Origin: Clostridia bacterium
GTDB lineage: Bacteria > Bacillota > Clostridia > Peptostreptococcales > Anaerovoracaceae
Reading direction: 5' to 3'
DNA length: 64,000 nucleotides
Assembly (NCBI GenBank): GCA_902363595.1
Contig: CABJAP010000002.1
Location: forward strand, 62,001 to 126,000
Shown here: piece after piece, positions 50,188 through 59,468 of the stretch
Position numbering within the stretch: position 1 is the first letter of the stretch
Layout of the letters: every line of letters begins with the position of its first letter
The notes under the pieces: model-generated
Databases searched by the model: none
Told to the model about the DNA's origin: nothing
What the model saw: the letters and a program-made list of their open reading frames with translations, nothing else
Translations under genes and position numbers: made by a program

Positions 50188-50667
50188 TTATAAATGAGAC
50201 GGCGGCGCTACTGCGCAGATGGAAGAAAGGGCATCTCCGGCTTCATCGATGAAAACGGTTTTTCGAGCGATGTCCGCCATGGACAGCATGCCCACCAATT
50301 TGCCGTTTTGTGTGACAGGCAGCCGCCGAACCTGGTATTTTGCCAATAATAATGCCGCATGATGGGTATTCATATCCGGTGAAGCACAGACAATGTTTGT
50401 GGACATTACATCACGGGCTTTTAATTGGCTTTCTTGGGCGCCGGATTTTCCCGGCGCCTTTTTTTCGCCGGAATGATCCCCGATCTCTCTGGCTAAAGCG
50501 CGCAGCACCAGGTCTCGGTCTGTCACTACGCCCAAAACCTCTCCTTTATCATTGCAGACAGGAATCAGCCCAACATCCTCCTGTTTCATTTGTTTGGCGA
50601 TCTGCTTTAATGAAGTATCTTCCTTTACACAGCTTATTCCTGTAGTCATCAAATCTTTTACCAGCAT
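50188..50667 (-). CDS. Tandem CBS-domain protein
   Basis: The 159-residue soluble protein consists of two CBS domains: KDLMTTGISCVKEDTSLKQI with GLIPVCNDKGEVLGVVTDRD (residues 3-60) and ARDVMSTNIVCASPDMNTHH with RRLPVTQNGKLVGMLSMADI (about 85-140). CBS pairs bind adenine nucleotides and act as regulatory modules. The linker is charged and the C-terminus extends past the second domain. The start at 50667 follows GGGAGG; a longer frame upstream has no ribosome site. It lies behind the Trk genes in the same direction, so control of ion transport by nucleotide or of another enzyme are both possible. Confidence 0.88.
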   Translation of the reverse strand: MLVKDLMTTGISCVKEDTSLKQIAKQMKQEDVGLIPVCNDKGEVLGVVTDRDLVLRALAREIGDHSGEKKAPGKSGAQESQLKARDVMSTNIVCASPDMNTHHAALLLAKYQVRRLPVTQNGKLVGMLSMADIARKTVFIDEAGDALSSICAVAPPSHL

Positions 50668-50764
50668 AAAAATCCTCCCTGCTTCCGTAGTAATAAGCGC
50701 TTTTCCCAACGAAAAGAGCACCCCAAACGTTAGGATGCCCATTTATTTCCTTTTCATGCGATTT

Positions 50765-52240
50765 TTAGCGGTCTCTTCCCCAGAAGTTTCTCGTAAAGAG
50801 GATGACAATTGTAAATAGTTCCAGTCTTCCTACGATCATCAGCAAGCTGAGATAAAGCTTAAGGCCGTCTCCGAACATAGAGTAATTGCCCAGAGCGCCC
50901 ACTTGGCCGAACGCCATTCCTGTATTGGAAAGCATGGCTGCCGACGTGGTAATCGTCGTTTCCAGATCAAGATTTTGCAGGGATAAAATCAGACTGGAGA
51001 AGAGGAACAGCCCCATATACATAAGAATGAACACGGTGATGGATGAGACCACCGGCGCAGGTACTGCTTTGCCCCTCAGTTTTACCGCCACCACAGAGCG
51101 GGGATGGATTCGTTTGTAAAAGCCGCGTCCGATCAACTTAAGAAAAACCACGATTCGAATTACCTTAATTGACCCGCAGGTAGAAGCCGCACAGCCTCCG
51201 ATGAACATCAGCGTGAAGAGGATCAACTGGCATAGTGCCGGCCACAGGGTATAATCGGCGCTGGAATATCCGGATGTGGTGGCAACGCTGACCACCTGGA
51301 AAAAGGAATCCCGCAGCGCTTTTCCCAAGCTGGGATAGTGGCCAAGAAAATATAGGCCCAGGGTACACAAAATAACGGCGCCTATGAGGATTCTCAAAAA
51401 GGCACGCAGTTCAATATCTTTTAAAACATACTTCCACTTACGCTTAATCGCGTAATGATAGAGTACGAAATTGACAGAAGCCAAAATGGTGAACACCCCG
51501 ATCACGACCTCCACATAAATGCTGTCGTAGTAAGCGATCCCGTCAGGATGAGCCAAAAGGCCGCCGGTGCTGATGCTGCCCATGGTATTGATCAGCGCGT
51601 CAAATGGTGTCATCGATGGGCTGAGTGCGAGCAGGACAAATTCGATCACGGTAAAGGAAAAATACATCAAATAGAGAATTTTAGCTGAATCACTCATCCG
51701 TACCGCCATCTTTTCCAGAACCGGGCCGGGTGCTTCTGCTCTGACGATCAGCTGGCCATTGATGCCCAGCGCCGGCAGGATGGAAATAACAAAGACCAGG
51801 ATTCCCATACCTCCCAGCCAGTGGGAGATGGCCTTCCACATGAGCAGAGAATGGGGCATGGTTTCGGCTCCAATGGATGTGCAGCCAGTCGTGGTAAAAC
51901 CGGCCGTTGATTCAAAGAATCCGTCAATAAAGCTGCCGGTAAAATCGGAGAGATAGTAGGGCAGGGTGCCAAACAGCGAAGCAATAATCCAGCACAGCGC
52001 AACCACAAGATACCCTTCCCTGGCGCGGAATTTGGCCTTTACCGGTCGGATGAACAAAACTACCAGAATACCTGCACTGATGGTAATGACAGCCGAAATG
52101 AGAAGTGCCTTGAAGTTTCCCGGCTCATTGTATAAATGGGCGCAAAACAGAGCAGGGAGCATGGAAATGCCCACAATCAGAGTAATGACTCCCAATATTT
52201 TTACGATAGCCTGATAGTTTAGTGCAGTATTGAATGACAT
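50765..52240 (-). CDS. trkH: Potassium uptake protein TrkH, copy 1
   Basis: This 491-residue membrane protein is the ion-conducting subunit of a Trk/Ktr K+ (or Na+) transporter. Four M1-P-M2 units are visible; pore segments include STAGFTTTGCTSI, GSISTGGLL, VATTSGYSS and AMLSNTGMAFG. The S-(T)-x-G-(F/Y/L) glycines shape the selectivity filter. It is the third gene of the trkA-trkH-trkH operon and starts 18 bp after the second copy. The two copies are alike in layout and length but clearly different in sequence, so the duplication is old. Confidence 0.93.
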   Translation of the reverse strand: MSFNTALNYQAIVKILGVITLIVGISMLPALFCAHLYNEPGNFKALLISAVITISAGILVVLFIRPVKAKFRAREGYLVVALCWIIASLFGTLPYYLSDFTGSFIDGFFESTAGFTTTGCTSIGAETMPHSLLMWKAISHWLGGMGILVFVISILPALGINGQLIVRAEAPGPVLEKMAVRMSDSAKILYLMYFSFTVIEFVLLALSPSMTPFDALINTMGSISTGGLLAHPDGIAYYDSIYVEVVIGVFTILASVNFVLYHYAIKRKWKYVLKDIELRAFLRILIGAVILCTLGLYFLGHYPSLGKALRDSFFQVVSVATTSGYSSADYTLWPALCQLILFTLMFIGGCAASTCGSIKVIRIVVFLKLIGRGFYKRIHPRSVVAVKLRGKAVPAPVVSSITVFILMYMGLFLFSSLILSLQNLDLETTITTSAAMLSNTGMAFGQVGALGNYSMFGDGLKLYLSLLMIVGRLELFTIVILFTRNFWGRDR

Positions 52241-52258
52241 AGTTCTTCTCCCTTGCGG

Positions 52259-53722
52259 TTAATGATCCTGGTTCCAGAATTTCGGCGTCAGCAGAATGAG
52301 CAGTGTAAACAGCTCCAGCCTTCCTGCCAGCATTAAAAAGGATAAAAGCAGTTTGGAAGGAATGGCGTAAATAGAAAAGTTCGCCGTCGGTCCCACCAGT
52401 TCGAATCCAGGGCCGATGTTGCCCAGACAAGTAATGACAGAAGTAAAGCTGGTCGTCATGTTAAACCCGTTGAGGGAAATCAAGATCGTAGAGATGAAAA
52501 CGACAGCCATATACAAAAACGCATGGTTGGCAATGGCCGTAACCGTGTCGGCCGGTACGGTGCTGCCGTTAAGTTTCACGTTGACTACAGCGCTGGGGTG
52601 GAGCCTGGTGGCGATTCCCCTGCGGATCAGCTTGAGCAGAATCAGAATACGGATCACCTTGACCCCGCCGCCGGTGGAGGAAGAGCAGCCTCCGACGAAC
52701 ATTAAGAGCATGAGCAGCATCTTGCTGAAGGTGGGCCACAAATCAAAGTCGGTGGTGGCAAATCCAGTGGTGGTCAGTATAGAAGCAGTTTGAAATAAAG
52801 AATAGCGTACAGCCTGTCCAATGCTTTCATAATAATGAGTAAGGAGCAGGTTCAGGCTGATCAGCGCGGTTGTGGAAGCGATGATAAACAGATAAAAGCG
52901 GAATTCCGCATCTCGAACCAGCGTTCGGATACCTCTGCGCAGCGACATGTAATAAAGGTTGAAGTTGGCTCCGGAGAGAATCATGAAAAGCGCGATGACC
53001 ATATCCACATAGGCGCTGTCAAAGTGAGCGACGCTGTCCCCATAATTGGAGTATCCGCCGGTTCCCACAGAGCCGAAGGTATGAATCAGCGCATCATAAA
53101 GGCTCAGGCCGCCCAAGCACAGCAGGACTGTTTCTATGATGGTGAAAATTAAGTATACAAAATAGAGGGCTTTGGCCGTGTCGGACATTTTGGGCGTAAC
53201 CTTGTCCAAGGTAGGACCGGGTGCTTCTGAAACAGCGATGTTCTGTCCGTTGATTCCCAAGGAAGGCATAAGGGCGATGGCAAATACCAGAATGCCCATG
53301 CCGCCGATCCAGTGGGTGAAGGAACGCCAAAAGAGTATGCTTTTGGGCAGGGCTTCAATATCGGAAAGGATGGAAGCACCTGTGGTGGAAAAGCCCGAAC
53401 AGGTCTCGAAAAAGGCATCCACAAAGTTTGGAATACTCTGAGAAAAAACAAAAGGAACGGCCCCGATCACTGCTGAGACAATCCAGCAAAGGGTGACAAT
53501 GAGAAAGCCGTCTCTTACCTTTAAAACAGCAGTGGAGCGATGTCCAAAGCGGATCATCACAAGTCCGGAGATTCCGGCAATGGCGATGGTGGACAAAAAC
53601 GCCAAAAGAGCAGGCATTTCGTTGTAAATGCCTGCTACTGCAAGTGATGGTATCATGGAAGCTCCGATCACCAGGAGTACCAGCCCGATGATCCGGCATA
53701 CTGCGCGTAAACTAAGATTCAT
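52259..53722 (-). CDS. trkH: Potassium uptake protein TrkH, copy 2
   Basis: The 487-residue channel subunit follows trkA by 14 bp. Pore segments include SGFSTTGASIL, GSVGTGGYSNYG, LTTTGFATTD and CLGNIGPGFELVG; the last has Gly-Pro-Gly instead of the Thr-Gly pattern of copy 1, which may change ion choice or gating. The first helix pair begins VCRIIGLVLLVIGASMIPSL. Together with TrkA it should form a nucleotide-gated K+ uptake system. Two different TrkH chains could give two transporters that use one TrkA. Confidence 0.93.
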   Translation of the reverse strand: MNLSLRAVCRIIGLVLLVIGASMIPSLAVAGIYNEMPALLAFLSTIAIAGISGLVMIRFGHRSTAVLKVRDGFLIVTLCWIVSAVIGAVPFVFSQSIPNFVDAFFETCSGFSTTGASILSDIEALPKSILFWRSFTHWIGGMGILVFAIALMPSLGINGQNIAVSEAPGPTLDKVTPKMSDTAKALYFVYLIFTIIETVLLCLGGLSLYDALIHTFGSVGTGGYSNYGDSVAHFDSAYVDMVIALFMILSGANFNLYYMSLRRGIRTLVRDAEFRFYLFIIASTTALISLNLLLTHYYESIGQAVRYSLFQTASILTTTGFATTDFDLWPTFSKMLLMLLMFVGGCSSSTGGGVKVIRILILLKLIRRGIATRLHPSAVVNVKLNGSTVPADTVTAIANHAFLYMAVVFISTILISLNGFNMTTSFTSVITCLGNIGPGFELVGPTANFSIYAIPSKLLLSFLMLAGRLELFTLLILLTPKFWNQDH

Positions 53723-53736
53723 GTTCTGACCTGCCT

Positions 53737-55107
53737 CTATTTCCGAAAGAAGGAGAATTTGCCGCTTACCTTCAGCAGTTTTTCCAAGTTTGGAAGCTCT
53801 GTCAGCAAGCTGAAAATGATGACCCGGTCATCTTCCTCGATGATGGTTTCGCCGTCAGGAATAATGACGCTTAACCCCCGGTGTATGGCAGCTACGATTA
53901 CACCTCTTGGCAGATTCAGCTCCCGCAGCGGCGTATCGACAAGCCGCATGTGGTCGGAAGCCACGATCTCCATGATTTCAGCTTGTCCCTGAATCAGCAC
54001 GGAAGAAATAACCCGTTTGGAGCCCTGCACAAAGCGCAGAATCGTGCTGGCAGTAATATCCAATGGGTTGAGGGCCATATCAATTCCCATGCTTTCGATC
54101 AAATCGGAATAGCTTTCTCGGCTGACCTTTGCAATTACATCTTCAATGCCGTGACGTTTTGCCATGAGCGCCAGCAGCAGATTTTCTTCATCATAGCCGG
54201 TGGCCGTTACAAAGGCATCCATTTCATCCAGGTTTTCTTCTTCTAAAAGATCCAGATCCGTGGCATCGCCGTGGAGAACCATGACATCTTCCAAATGGGT
54301 TGAAAGATAATGGCAGCGGTTTTTATCCATTTCAATGATTTTGACAGCGACTCCGAATTCAGATAATTTTCCTGCCAGATAATATCCGGTCTTGCCGCCG
54401 CCTACGATCATAACTTTCTGCAGATCGGTATATTTGCCTTTTTCGTGGACCTGAGCGTTCAGCTCCATAACCGGCGTGCGTTCTCCGATCACATAGAGGC
54501 CGTCCTCCGGGTGAATTACCGTATCTCCGTGAGGAATAATCACTTTTCCGTTCCTGGAAATGGCAGCTACCAGCATATCGCCCAGGACAGAGCTGACTTC
54601 GGGCATGGACAGACCGATGAGCTGAGGCAGTTTTTCAGAATTAAATTCCAGCAAAGACACTTTTCCGCTGGAAAAGATTCCGTTGCTCAATGTATATTTT
54701 TCCACCAAGTATTTGTAGATTTCCACAGTAATAGAAAGATCTGGGTTAACAATGCTGTCAATATCCATCGTTTCTTTGATGAACCCCAGCTGCCCCATAT
54801 GTTCAGGGTCACGTACCCTGGAGATCACTTTCGCGCAGCCTAGCTTTTTGGCAAAAGCGGCGATCACAATATTTGTTTCATCACTTTCGGTGACGGCGAT
54901 CAGATAATCGTAAGTGGAAATACCCAGGTTTTTTAATATTTTTGTTTCTTTGGCGTTGGCATTTACAGTCATCACATCCAGATGAGAGCTTAATTTCTGC
55001 AAAACAGATTCGTCCTGGTCGATGATGGTCACAGAATGATCTCCTCCCAGGAGCGCTTCCGTAACCTTGAGACCCAGCTTCCCTGCGCCAACTATCGCAA
55101 TCTTCAT
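53737..55107 (-). CDS. trkA: Trk potassium system regulatory subunit TrkA
   Basis: The 456-residue cytoplasmic protein has two RCK_N-RCK_C units. The first NAD(H)-binding motif is MKIAIVGAGKLGLKVTEALL (residues 1-20) with an acidic VTIIDQDE end; the second is VMIVGGGKTGYYLAGKLSEF near residue 228 with VKIIEMDKNRCHYL. Each is followed by a TrkA_C domain. This full double form is usual for TrkA that gates TrkH. It is the first gene of its operon, with a 174 bp divergent gap to the metallo-hydrolase gene, where the promoter must lie. Confidence 0.94.
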   Translation of the reverse strand: MKIAIVGAGKLGLKVTEALLGGDHSVTIIDQDESVLQKLSSHLDVMTVNANAKETKILKNLGISTYDYLIAVTESDETNIVIAAFAKKLGCAKVISRVRDPEHMGQLGFIKETMDIDSIVNPDLSITVEIYKYLVEKYTLSNGIFSSGKVSLLEFNSEKLPQLIGLSMPEVSSVLGDMLVAAISRNGKVIIPHGDTVIHPEDGLYVIGERTPVMELNAQVHEKGKYTDLQKVMIVGGGKTGYYLAGKLSEFGVAVKIIEMDKNRCHYLSTHLEDVMVLHGDATDLDLLEEENLDEMDAFVTATGYDEENLLLALMAKRHGIEDVIAKVSRESYSDLIESMGIDMALNPLDITASTILRFVQGSKRVISSVLIQGQAEIMEIVASDHMRLVDTPLRELNLPRGVIVAAIHRGLSVIIPDGETIIEEDDRVIIFSLLTELPNLEKLLKVSGKFSFFRK

Positions 55108-55281
55108 TTCTTACCTCCAATATGAATAACACAACCATTTTACCACTAATTTGCGGTTTGGCAACAGATATTTGAGAGGAATATTGAAGGAAGTGTAAAA
55201 ATAGCAGGAAAAGGTGTTTTTTTGGACGAAATTCTATATTTGTGGTAAAATAACTGACAAAGAAAAAAGGATGGTTTTGTT

Positions 55282-55893
55282 ATGAAAATAAAGCGTTTTA
55301 TCGGAGGGGTGCTGGAAAGCAACGGTTATGTGATTTACCAAAGGGAAGGCGGACCGTGTTTTGTCATTGATCCAGGTTACAACCCGGATCGGTTTGCTCA
55401 ATATATAAAGAAGATGAACCTGAAGATGGAGGGTATTCTTCTGACCCATCACCATTATGATCATACGGGTGCGGTGAAAAAGCTGAAGGCAGAATTTGAC
55501 TGCCCGGTCTACCTCCATCGGGAGGATATGGATTTGTATAAAGATCCAGTGGAATATCCGCTGGAGGACGGAGATATGGTTTATCTTGAAGAGGAAGCTA
55601 TTGAGGTCATTCATACGCCGGGGCATACCAGAGGCGGCGTGTGCTTTTATTCGGAAAAAAGCAAAATCGCCTTTACCGGAGATACGATCTTCAACGTGGA
55701 TTTGGGGCGGACGGATTTGGAGGACGGCAGTGAAGCGGATATGATCCACTCCTGCAAAGCGATCATCGATAAATGGAGCAACGAAATTTTCATTTATCCC
55801 GGCCACGGAGATGGCTGCAATATGAAAACGGTAAGAAAGCTGAATCAAGAATTTTTAGATATAGTGAGGGAAACATCATGTCAATCAAATTAA
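55282..55893 (+). CDS. Metallo-beta-lactamase-fold hydrolase
   Basis: The 203-residue protein is of the glyoxalase II-like group. Metal ligands are visible: THHHYDHTG (about residues 54-62, H-x-H-x-D-H), HTPGHTRGG near residue 112, GDTIF near residue 134, and the late PGHGDG near residue 174. Such small enzymes hydrolyse thioesters such as S-lactoylglutathione analogues; the true substrate cannot be read. The start is preceded by AAAAGGATGG. It overlaps the next gene by 16 nt, so the two form one operon. Confidence 0.92.
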   Translation: MKIKRFIGGVLESNGYVIYQREGGPCFVIDPGYNPDRFAQYIKKMNLKMEGILLTHHHYDHTGAVKKLKAEFDCPVYLHREDMDLYKDPVEYPLEDGDMVYLEEEAIEVIHTPGHTRGGVCFYSEKSKIAFTGDTIFNVDLGRTDLEDGSEADMIHSCKAIIDKWSNEIFIYPGHGDGCNMKTVRKLNQEFLDIVRETSCQSN

Positions 55894-56702
55894 TTGCTTT
55901 AGATTTGGATGGAACGACATTAAACGATGACCGGGTGATTAGTGAGGCCAACCGGAAGGCCCTGGAGGAAGCCATTGACCGCGGGGTCAATGTGGTGATT
56001 GCCACCGGGCGGACTTACAGCGCTCTGCCGGAAGATGTTTTTCGGATCCGGGGAATCCAGTATGTGCTTACGTCCAACGGGGCTATCATAACGGATTTGA
56101 GGGAAAAAAAGGTGATTTATGAAAATTGCATCGCGTCCTCAGCGGTGGAAGAGGCTGTGGCGCTGCTGAAGCAGTATGATTTTATGGTAGAGGCGTTTAC
56201 GGAGGGCCATGCGTATATCGATAAGTCTTTTTATGATCATATCAAGCAAACGGGCCTCAGCTTCCGCCATGTGGATTATGTGCTGACCACCAGGGAGCCG
56301 ATTGCGGGGCTGTTTGATTTTATTTTGGAGCATAAGGAGCATATCGAAAATATTAATGTAAATTTTGAGGACCAGAGGGATCGGGCCAGGATGCGTCAGG
56401 TGCTTTTGGGCCTGGAAAATACCACGCTGACCACGTCCTTTGACCATAATTTGGAGATCGGCGGCGCTACCACCAGCAAGGCGGCGGCGCTCCAGGAGCT
56501 GGAGCATGTTTTGGGCGTCAAGCCGGAGGAAATGATGGCCATCGGAGACAGCCCCAATGATGCGGCGATGCTGCGGCTGGCGGGGATGCCGGTGGCTGTG
56601 GGCAACGCCAAGGATGAGGTGAAGGCTGTGGCGAAGTATGTGACCGGGACCAATCATGAGGATGGGGTCGCGCAGGCGGTGCGCAAGTTCGTGCTGGAGT
56701 GA
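55878..56702 (+). CDS. Cof-type HAD hydrolase
   Basis: The 274-residue protein is a haloacid-dehalogenase phosphatase with a type IIB cap. Motif I is LIALDLDGTTLND (residues 5-17, nucleophile Asp), motif II VVIATGRTYS, motif III Lys in TSKAAALQELEH, and motif IV MAIGDSPNDAAMLRLAG. Members dephosphorylate sugar phosphates or flavin and pyridoxal phosphates. The ATG at 55878 follows GAGGG and lies within the end of the metallo-hydrolase gene. No terminator is directly behind it; the next hairpin is 300 bp away. Confidence 0.93.
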   Translation: MSIKLIALDLDGTTLNDDRVISEANRKALEEAIDRGVNVVIATGRTYSALPEDVFRIRGIQYVLTSNGAIITDLREKKVIYENCIASSAVEEAVALLKQYDFMVEAFTEGHAYIDKSFYDHIKQTGLSFRHVDYVLTTREPIAGLFDFILEHKEHIENINVNFEDQRDRARMRQVLLGLENTTLTTSFDHNLEIGGATTSKAAALQELEHVLGVKPEEMMAIGDSPNDAAMLRLAGMPVAVGNAKDEVKAVAKYVTGTNHEDGVAQAVRKFVLE

Positions 56703-57111
56703 AGGAGCTGGCAGGCTGGGGTGTAAAGAGGAAGGCGTCTGGCAGCCTGGGCGTGAAGGCTGGGCTGAGGGGGTGTTTTGTGGGATTTGGCAGATGAGGT
56801 GAACGTTTGTGCTGCTACGCTTCGGGGGCTGCGGCCGTCGGGGCTGGGAGGCTGGGGCAGGTGCTGGTACTGGAGCCTTGAGGCTCGAGGATTTGAGGCT
56901 TTGCGATTTGATAAACCGTATCGGTAGATAAACGTTGATCTTCAGCTTTTGATATGGTCTGGTGAAAGAAGGGTGGATGCACCCATGGACACAGAATAAT
57001 GAAAGATGCGAGTCTTGACGAGCATCTTTTTTCCTTTTGTACTAGTAAGTGTGGTTTTGTGGATTTGATAATCGGGCCGGGGAAGGGCGATTTTCATTTT
57101 TTTCGCCGAAA
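56703..57111. other. G-rich intergenic region with a terminator
   Basis: No gene is supported. Positions 56703-56900 are strongly G-skewed on the plus strand with repeats of GGCTGGG and GAGGCT, unlike the surrounding DNA. A hairpin AAGATGC-N12-GCATCTTTTTT at 57002-57033 is a fair intrinsic terminator for the metallo-hydrolase/HAD transcript or for a small RNA. GGGTG-GAT-GCACCC at about 56970 forms another small stem. Confidence 0.45.
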
Positions 57112-57329
57112 CCTATTCGAAATGGGCCAAATTAGTGTGAATGTCCATATAAAAATGGAATATGTTTCCTAAAAGACATGAGAAAACTAACTAATTTGCT
57201 GCTGTACGTGTGCTTAAAATTGGGAAGCTTGCGCTAACTTGGTTTTGTGATTCTAATATTTACTTATTTTTACTAAAAAAGGATCGTTTCGTATGGACAT
57301 TGGTCTCGAAAATGCCGATTTCGAATAGG
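57112..57329. mobile_element. MITE-like element, 218 bp
   Basis: Left arm 57112-57149 and right arm 57292-57329 are inverted relatives: CCTATTCGAAAT-G/C-GGC, then 12 bp less conserved, then AATGTCCATA on both sides. The 142 bp between is AT-rich and has no gene. Arms of about 38 bp around a short non-coding core fit a miniature inverted-repeat transposable element. No clear target duplication is visible. Confidence 0.6.
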
Positions 57330-57573
57330 ATTTGAGAAAATTTCTGTTTTGTCGGGCTGCCGCTATATTGGTTGCCCAGTTTCTCTAAACGCTGACCTGA
57401 TTTCCCGGGCCCTAGAACTGCCATGAAGACCAGTTCGGCCAGGTTTCCATTACGCAGACGGCTCCCAAAAACGCAAAATTGAAAAAAATGTAAAATATGG
57501 AATAAATTTCTTGACTTTTGTCTCTCGATCCGCTAACATAAGGATAAAATAGAAACACAAAGGGGATTTGAGT
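57330..57573. other. Intergenic region before yraN
   Basis: I see no gene. GGGCTGCCGC at about 57353 is the inverse of the core of the dispersed GGTGCGGCAGCCC repeat. A TTGACT-17 bp-TAAAAT pair (about 57512-57550) is a plausible promoter for the yraN-comM-dprA operon. Confidence 0.4.
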
Positions 57574-57912
57574 ATGAACAACCAATTATTGGGACGTCTT
57601 GGAGAAGATGCTGCTGCACAATATCTGGGCGGAAAGGGATACCGGATTTTATGCAGGAACTTTTGCTGCAGGGCCGGAGAGATCGATATTGTGGCATTAA
57701 AAGGAACTTCCCTGCATTTTATAGAAGTAAAGACAAGGCAAAGCGATCTGTTTGGCACTCCAGCCGAAAGCGTGGATCAGCGGAAAAAGGGCCACATGCG
57801 GATGGCTGCGCGAATTTACCTGTCCACCCGATCCAAGAGCTTCCGCCAGCCTCGCCAGCTCCAATTCGATGTGGTGGAGGTCCAGATCAATCACATAGAA
57901 GATGTTTTTTAA
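57574..57912 (+). CDS. yraN: YraN family (UPF0102) nuclease-fold protein
   Basis: The 112-residue protein has the restriction-endonuclease-like fold of UPF0102. Motifs: LGRLGEDAAAQYLGGKGYRI at the N-terminus, GEIDIVALKGTSLHFIEVKT with the D-x-(E)-x-K type catalytic residues (about residues 38-57), and a late FDVVEVQ. Its cellular role is not firmly known. It is commonly next to comM and dprA, as here. The ATG at 57574 follows AAAGGGG. A 14 bp gap leads to comM. Confidence 0.92.
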   Translation: MNNQLLGRLGEDAAAQYLGGKGYRILCRNFCCRAGEIDIVALKGTSLHFIEVKTRQSDLFGTPAESVDQRKKGHMRMAARIYLSTRSKSFRQPRQLQFDVVEVQINHIEDVF

Positions 57913-57926
57913 GGGGGCGTTCAATT

Positions 57927-59468
57927 ATGCTTTCGAAGATTTTCACTGCTTCGCTGCTGGGGATGGAAGCGGACCTGGTAACTGTAGAGATCGATCTGCA
58001 GCCAGGCCTTCCGGCCATGAACATGGTCGGCCTTGCCGATACTACCATCAAAGAGGCAAAAGAGCGAATCCGCGCCGCCATCTTGAATTCCGGATTTGAA
58101 TTCCCCAAAAGAAGGATTACGGTAAACCTTTCTCCAGCAGGAAGACCCAAAGAAGGAAGTCATTTCGACCTTCCTATTGCAGTTGGTATCCTGCTCCTTG
58201 GCAGTCAATGTGTGCCGGTCCGAACAGACACGGCTTTAATTGGAGAGCTGTCATTAGATGGCAAGGTAAAACATATTCGAGGTGCCTTGCCTCTGGCCAT
58301 TGGCCTCAGAGAAAGAGGCATCCGCAAGCTGCTGCTTCCCTATAAGAATCTTGAGGAAGTGGCGCTGCTCGAAGACATAGACCTCTATCCGGTCAAGGAT
58401 TTGCAGGAGAGCATGGATTATTATCTGGGGCTGAGACCTGCTTCCCCATATAATAGGAAGAAAAAAGGTACCTTCAGTCAGGCAAACCCATCGGATGATT
58501 TTTGTGACGTAGTGGGTCAAGAATGTGTAAAGAGGGCTGTCACAGTGGCTGCGGCGGGAAATCATGGACTTTTACTGATGGGCAGTCCGGGCAGCGGCAA
58601 AACGATGATCGCCAAACGGATACCTCAGATTATGCCGGAAATGAGCTATGCAGAACAGCTGGAAACCACTAGAATTCATAGCGCTGCCGGGCTTTTAAGT
58701 GAAAACTGCCCTTATATAAAGGAAAGGCCTTTTCGCATGCCCCATCATACTATTTCCAGAGCAGCGCTGATCGGCGGCGGCAGTAAGCCCAGGCCGGGCG
58801 AAATTTCATTGGCCCATAACGGAATTTTGTTTTTGGATGAATTCGGTGAGTTTGACCATCGAGTGACAGAACTGCTGCGTCAGCCGCTGGAAGACGGCAA
58901 GGTAGCCATCAGCCGCGCCCGGGGGACGATAGCTTTCCCTTGCAGCATAATGCTGGTCGCTGCAGCCAATCCCTGTAAATGCGGATATTTGGGAGACGAG
59001 CGGCACGTTTGCACCTGTACGGAAAAGCAGCTTAACCAATATCAATCTAAATTTTCCGGACCAGTACTGGAGCGGATCGATTTGCACATCAAGGTATCTG
59101 CAGTGCTTGACCCTAATTTGAAAAAGAAGGAAGGCGCATTGTCCAGCTATGAAATGAAAAAACAGGTTCAAAAGGCAGCGGCGCTGCAGGCGCAGCGCTA
59201 CAAAGGGACCGGCGTTCGTTTTAACAGCCAGCTGGGGGAGCAGCAGATTTACAAGTATTGCCCCATGACAGCAGCCGGGCGGAAACTTCTGACGGATGCT
59301 TATCAAAAACTAGCGCTGAGCATGCGCACATATTACAAAATTATTAAGGTTGCCCGAACGATTGCTGACCTTCATGGTACCCACACAATCGATGAGTACC
59401 ATATAGCAGAGGCGTTACAATATCGGGCATTGGATGATTTTTACAGGAGGCCGGACAATGGACATTAA
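57927..59468 (+). CDS. comM: ComM/YifB-type Mg-chelatase-like AAA+ ATPase
   Basis: ComM is a hexameric helicase that helps branch migration when transformed DNA is integrated. The 513-residue protein begins with the Lon-protease-like fold (MLSKIFTASLLGMEADLVTV; GLADTTIKEAKERIRAA; NLSPAGRPKEGSHFDLPIA). The AAA+ core has Walker A GSPGSGKTMIAKRIPQI near residue 216 and Walker B ILFLDEFGEF, followed by a Cys cluster CKCGYLGDERHVCTC near residues 350-365 that is usual in the family. The start is the ATG at 57927 after AAGGGGG; a longer frame upstream overlaps yraN. The stop overlaps dprA by 11 nt. Confidence 0.95.
   Translation: MLSKIFTASLLGMEADLVTVEIDLQPGLPAMNMVGLADTTIKEAKERIRAAILNSGFEFPKRRITVNLSPAGRPKEGSHFDLPIAVGILLLGSQCVPVRTDTALIGELSLDGKVKHIRGALPLAIGLRERGIRKLLLPYKNLEEVALLEDIDLYPVKDLQESMDYYLGLRPASPYNRKKKGTFSQANPSDDFCDVVGQECVKRAVTVAAAGNHGLLLMGSPGSGKTMIAKRIPQIMPEMSYAEQLETTRIHSAAGLLSENCPYIKERPFRMPHHTISRAALIGGGSKPRPGEISLAHNGILFLDEFGEFDHRVTELLRQPLEDGKVAISRARGTIAFPCSIMLVAAANPCKCGYLGDERHVCTCTEKQLNQYQSKFSGPVLERIDLHIKVSAVLDPNLKKKEGALSSYEMKKQVQKAAALQAQRYKGTGVRFNSQLGEQQIYKYCPMTAAGRKLLTDAYQKLALSMRTYYKIIKVARTIADLHGTHTIDEYHIAEALQYRALDDFYRRPDNGH

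Noticed and set aside
56960..57033. T-box leader, suggested by GAAGGGTGGATGCACC before a terminator
   Set aside because: The conserved AGGGTGG-N-ACCGCG antiterminator is not complete, no specifier stem is seen, and no aminoacyl-tRNA synthetase or amino-acid gene follows.
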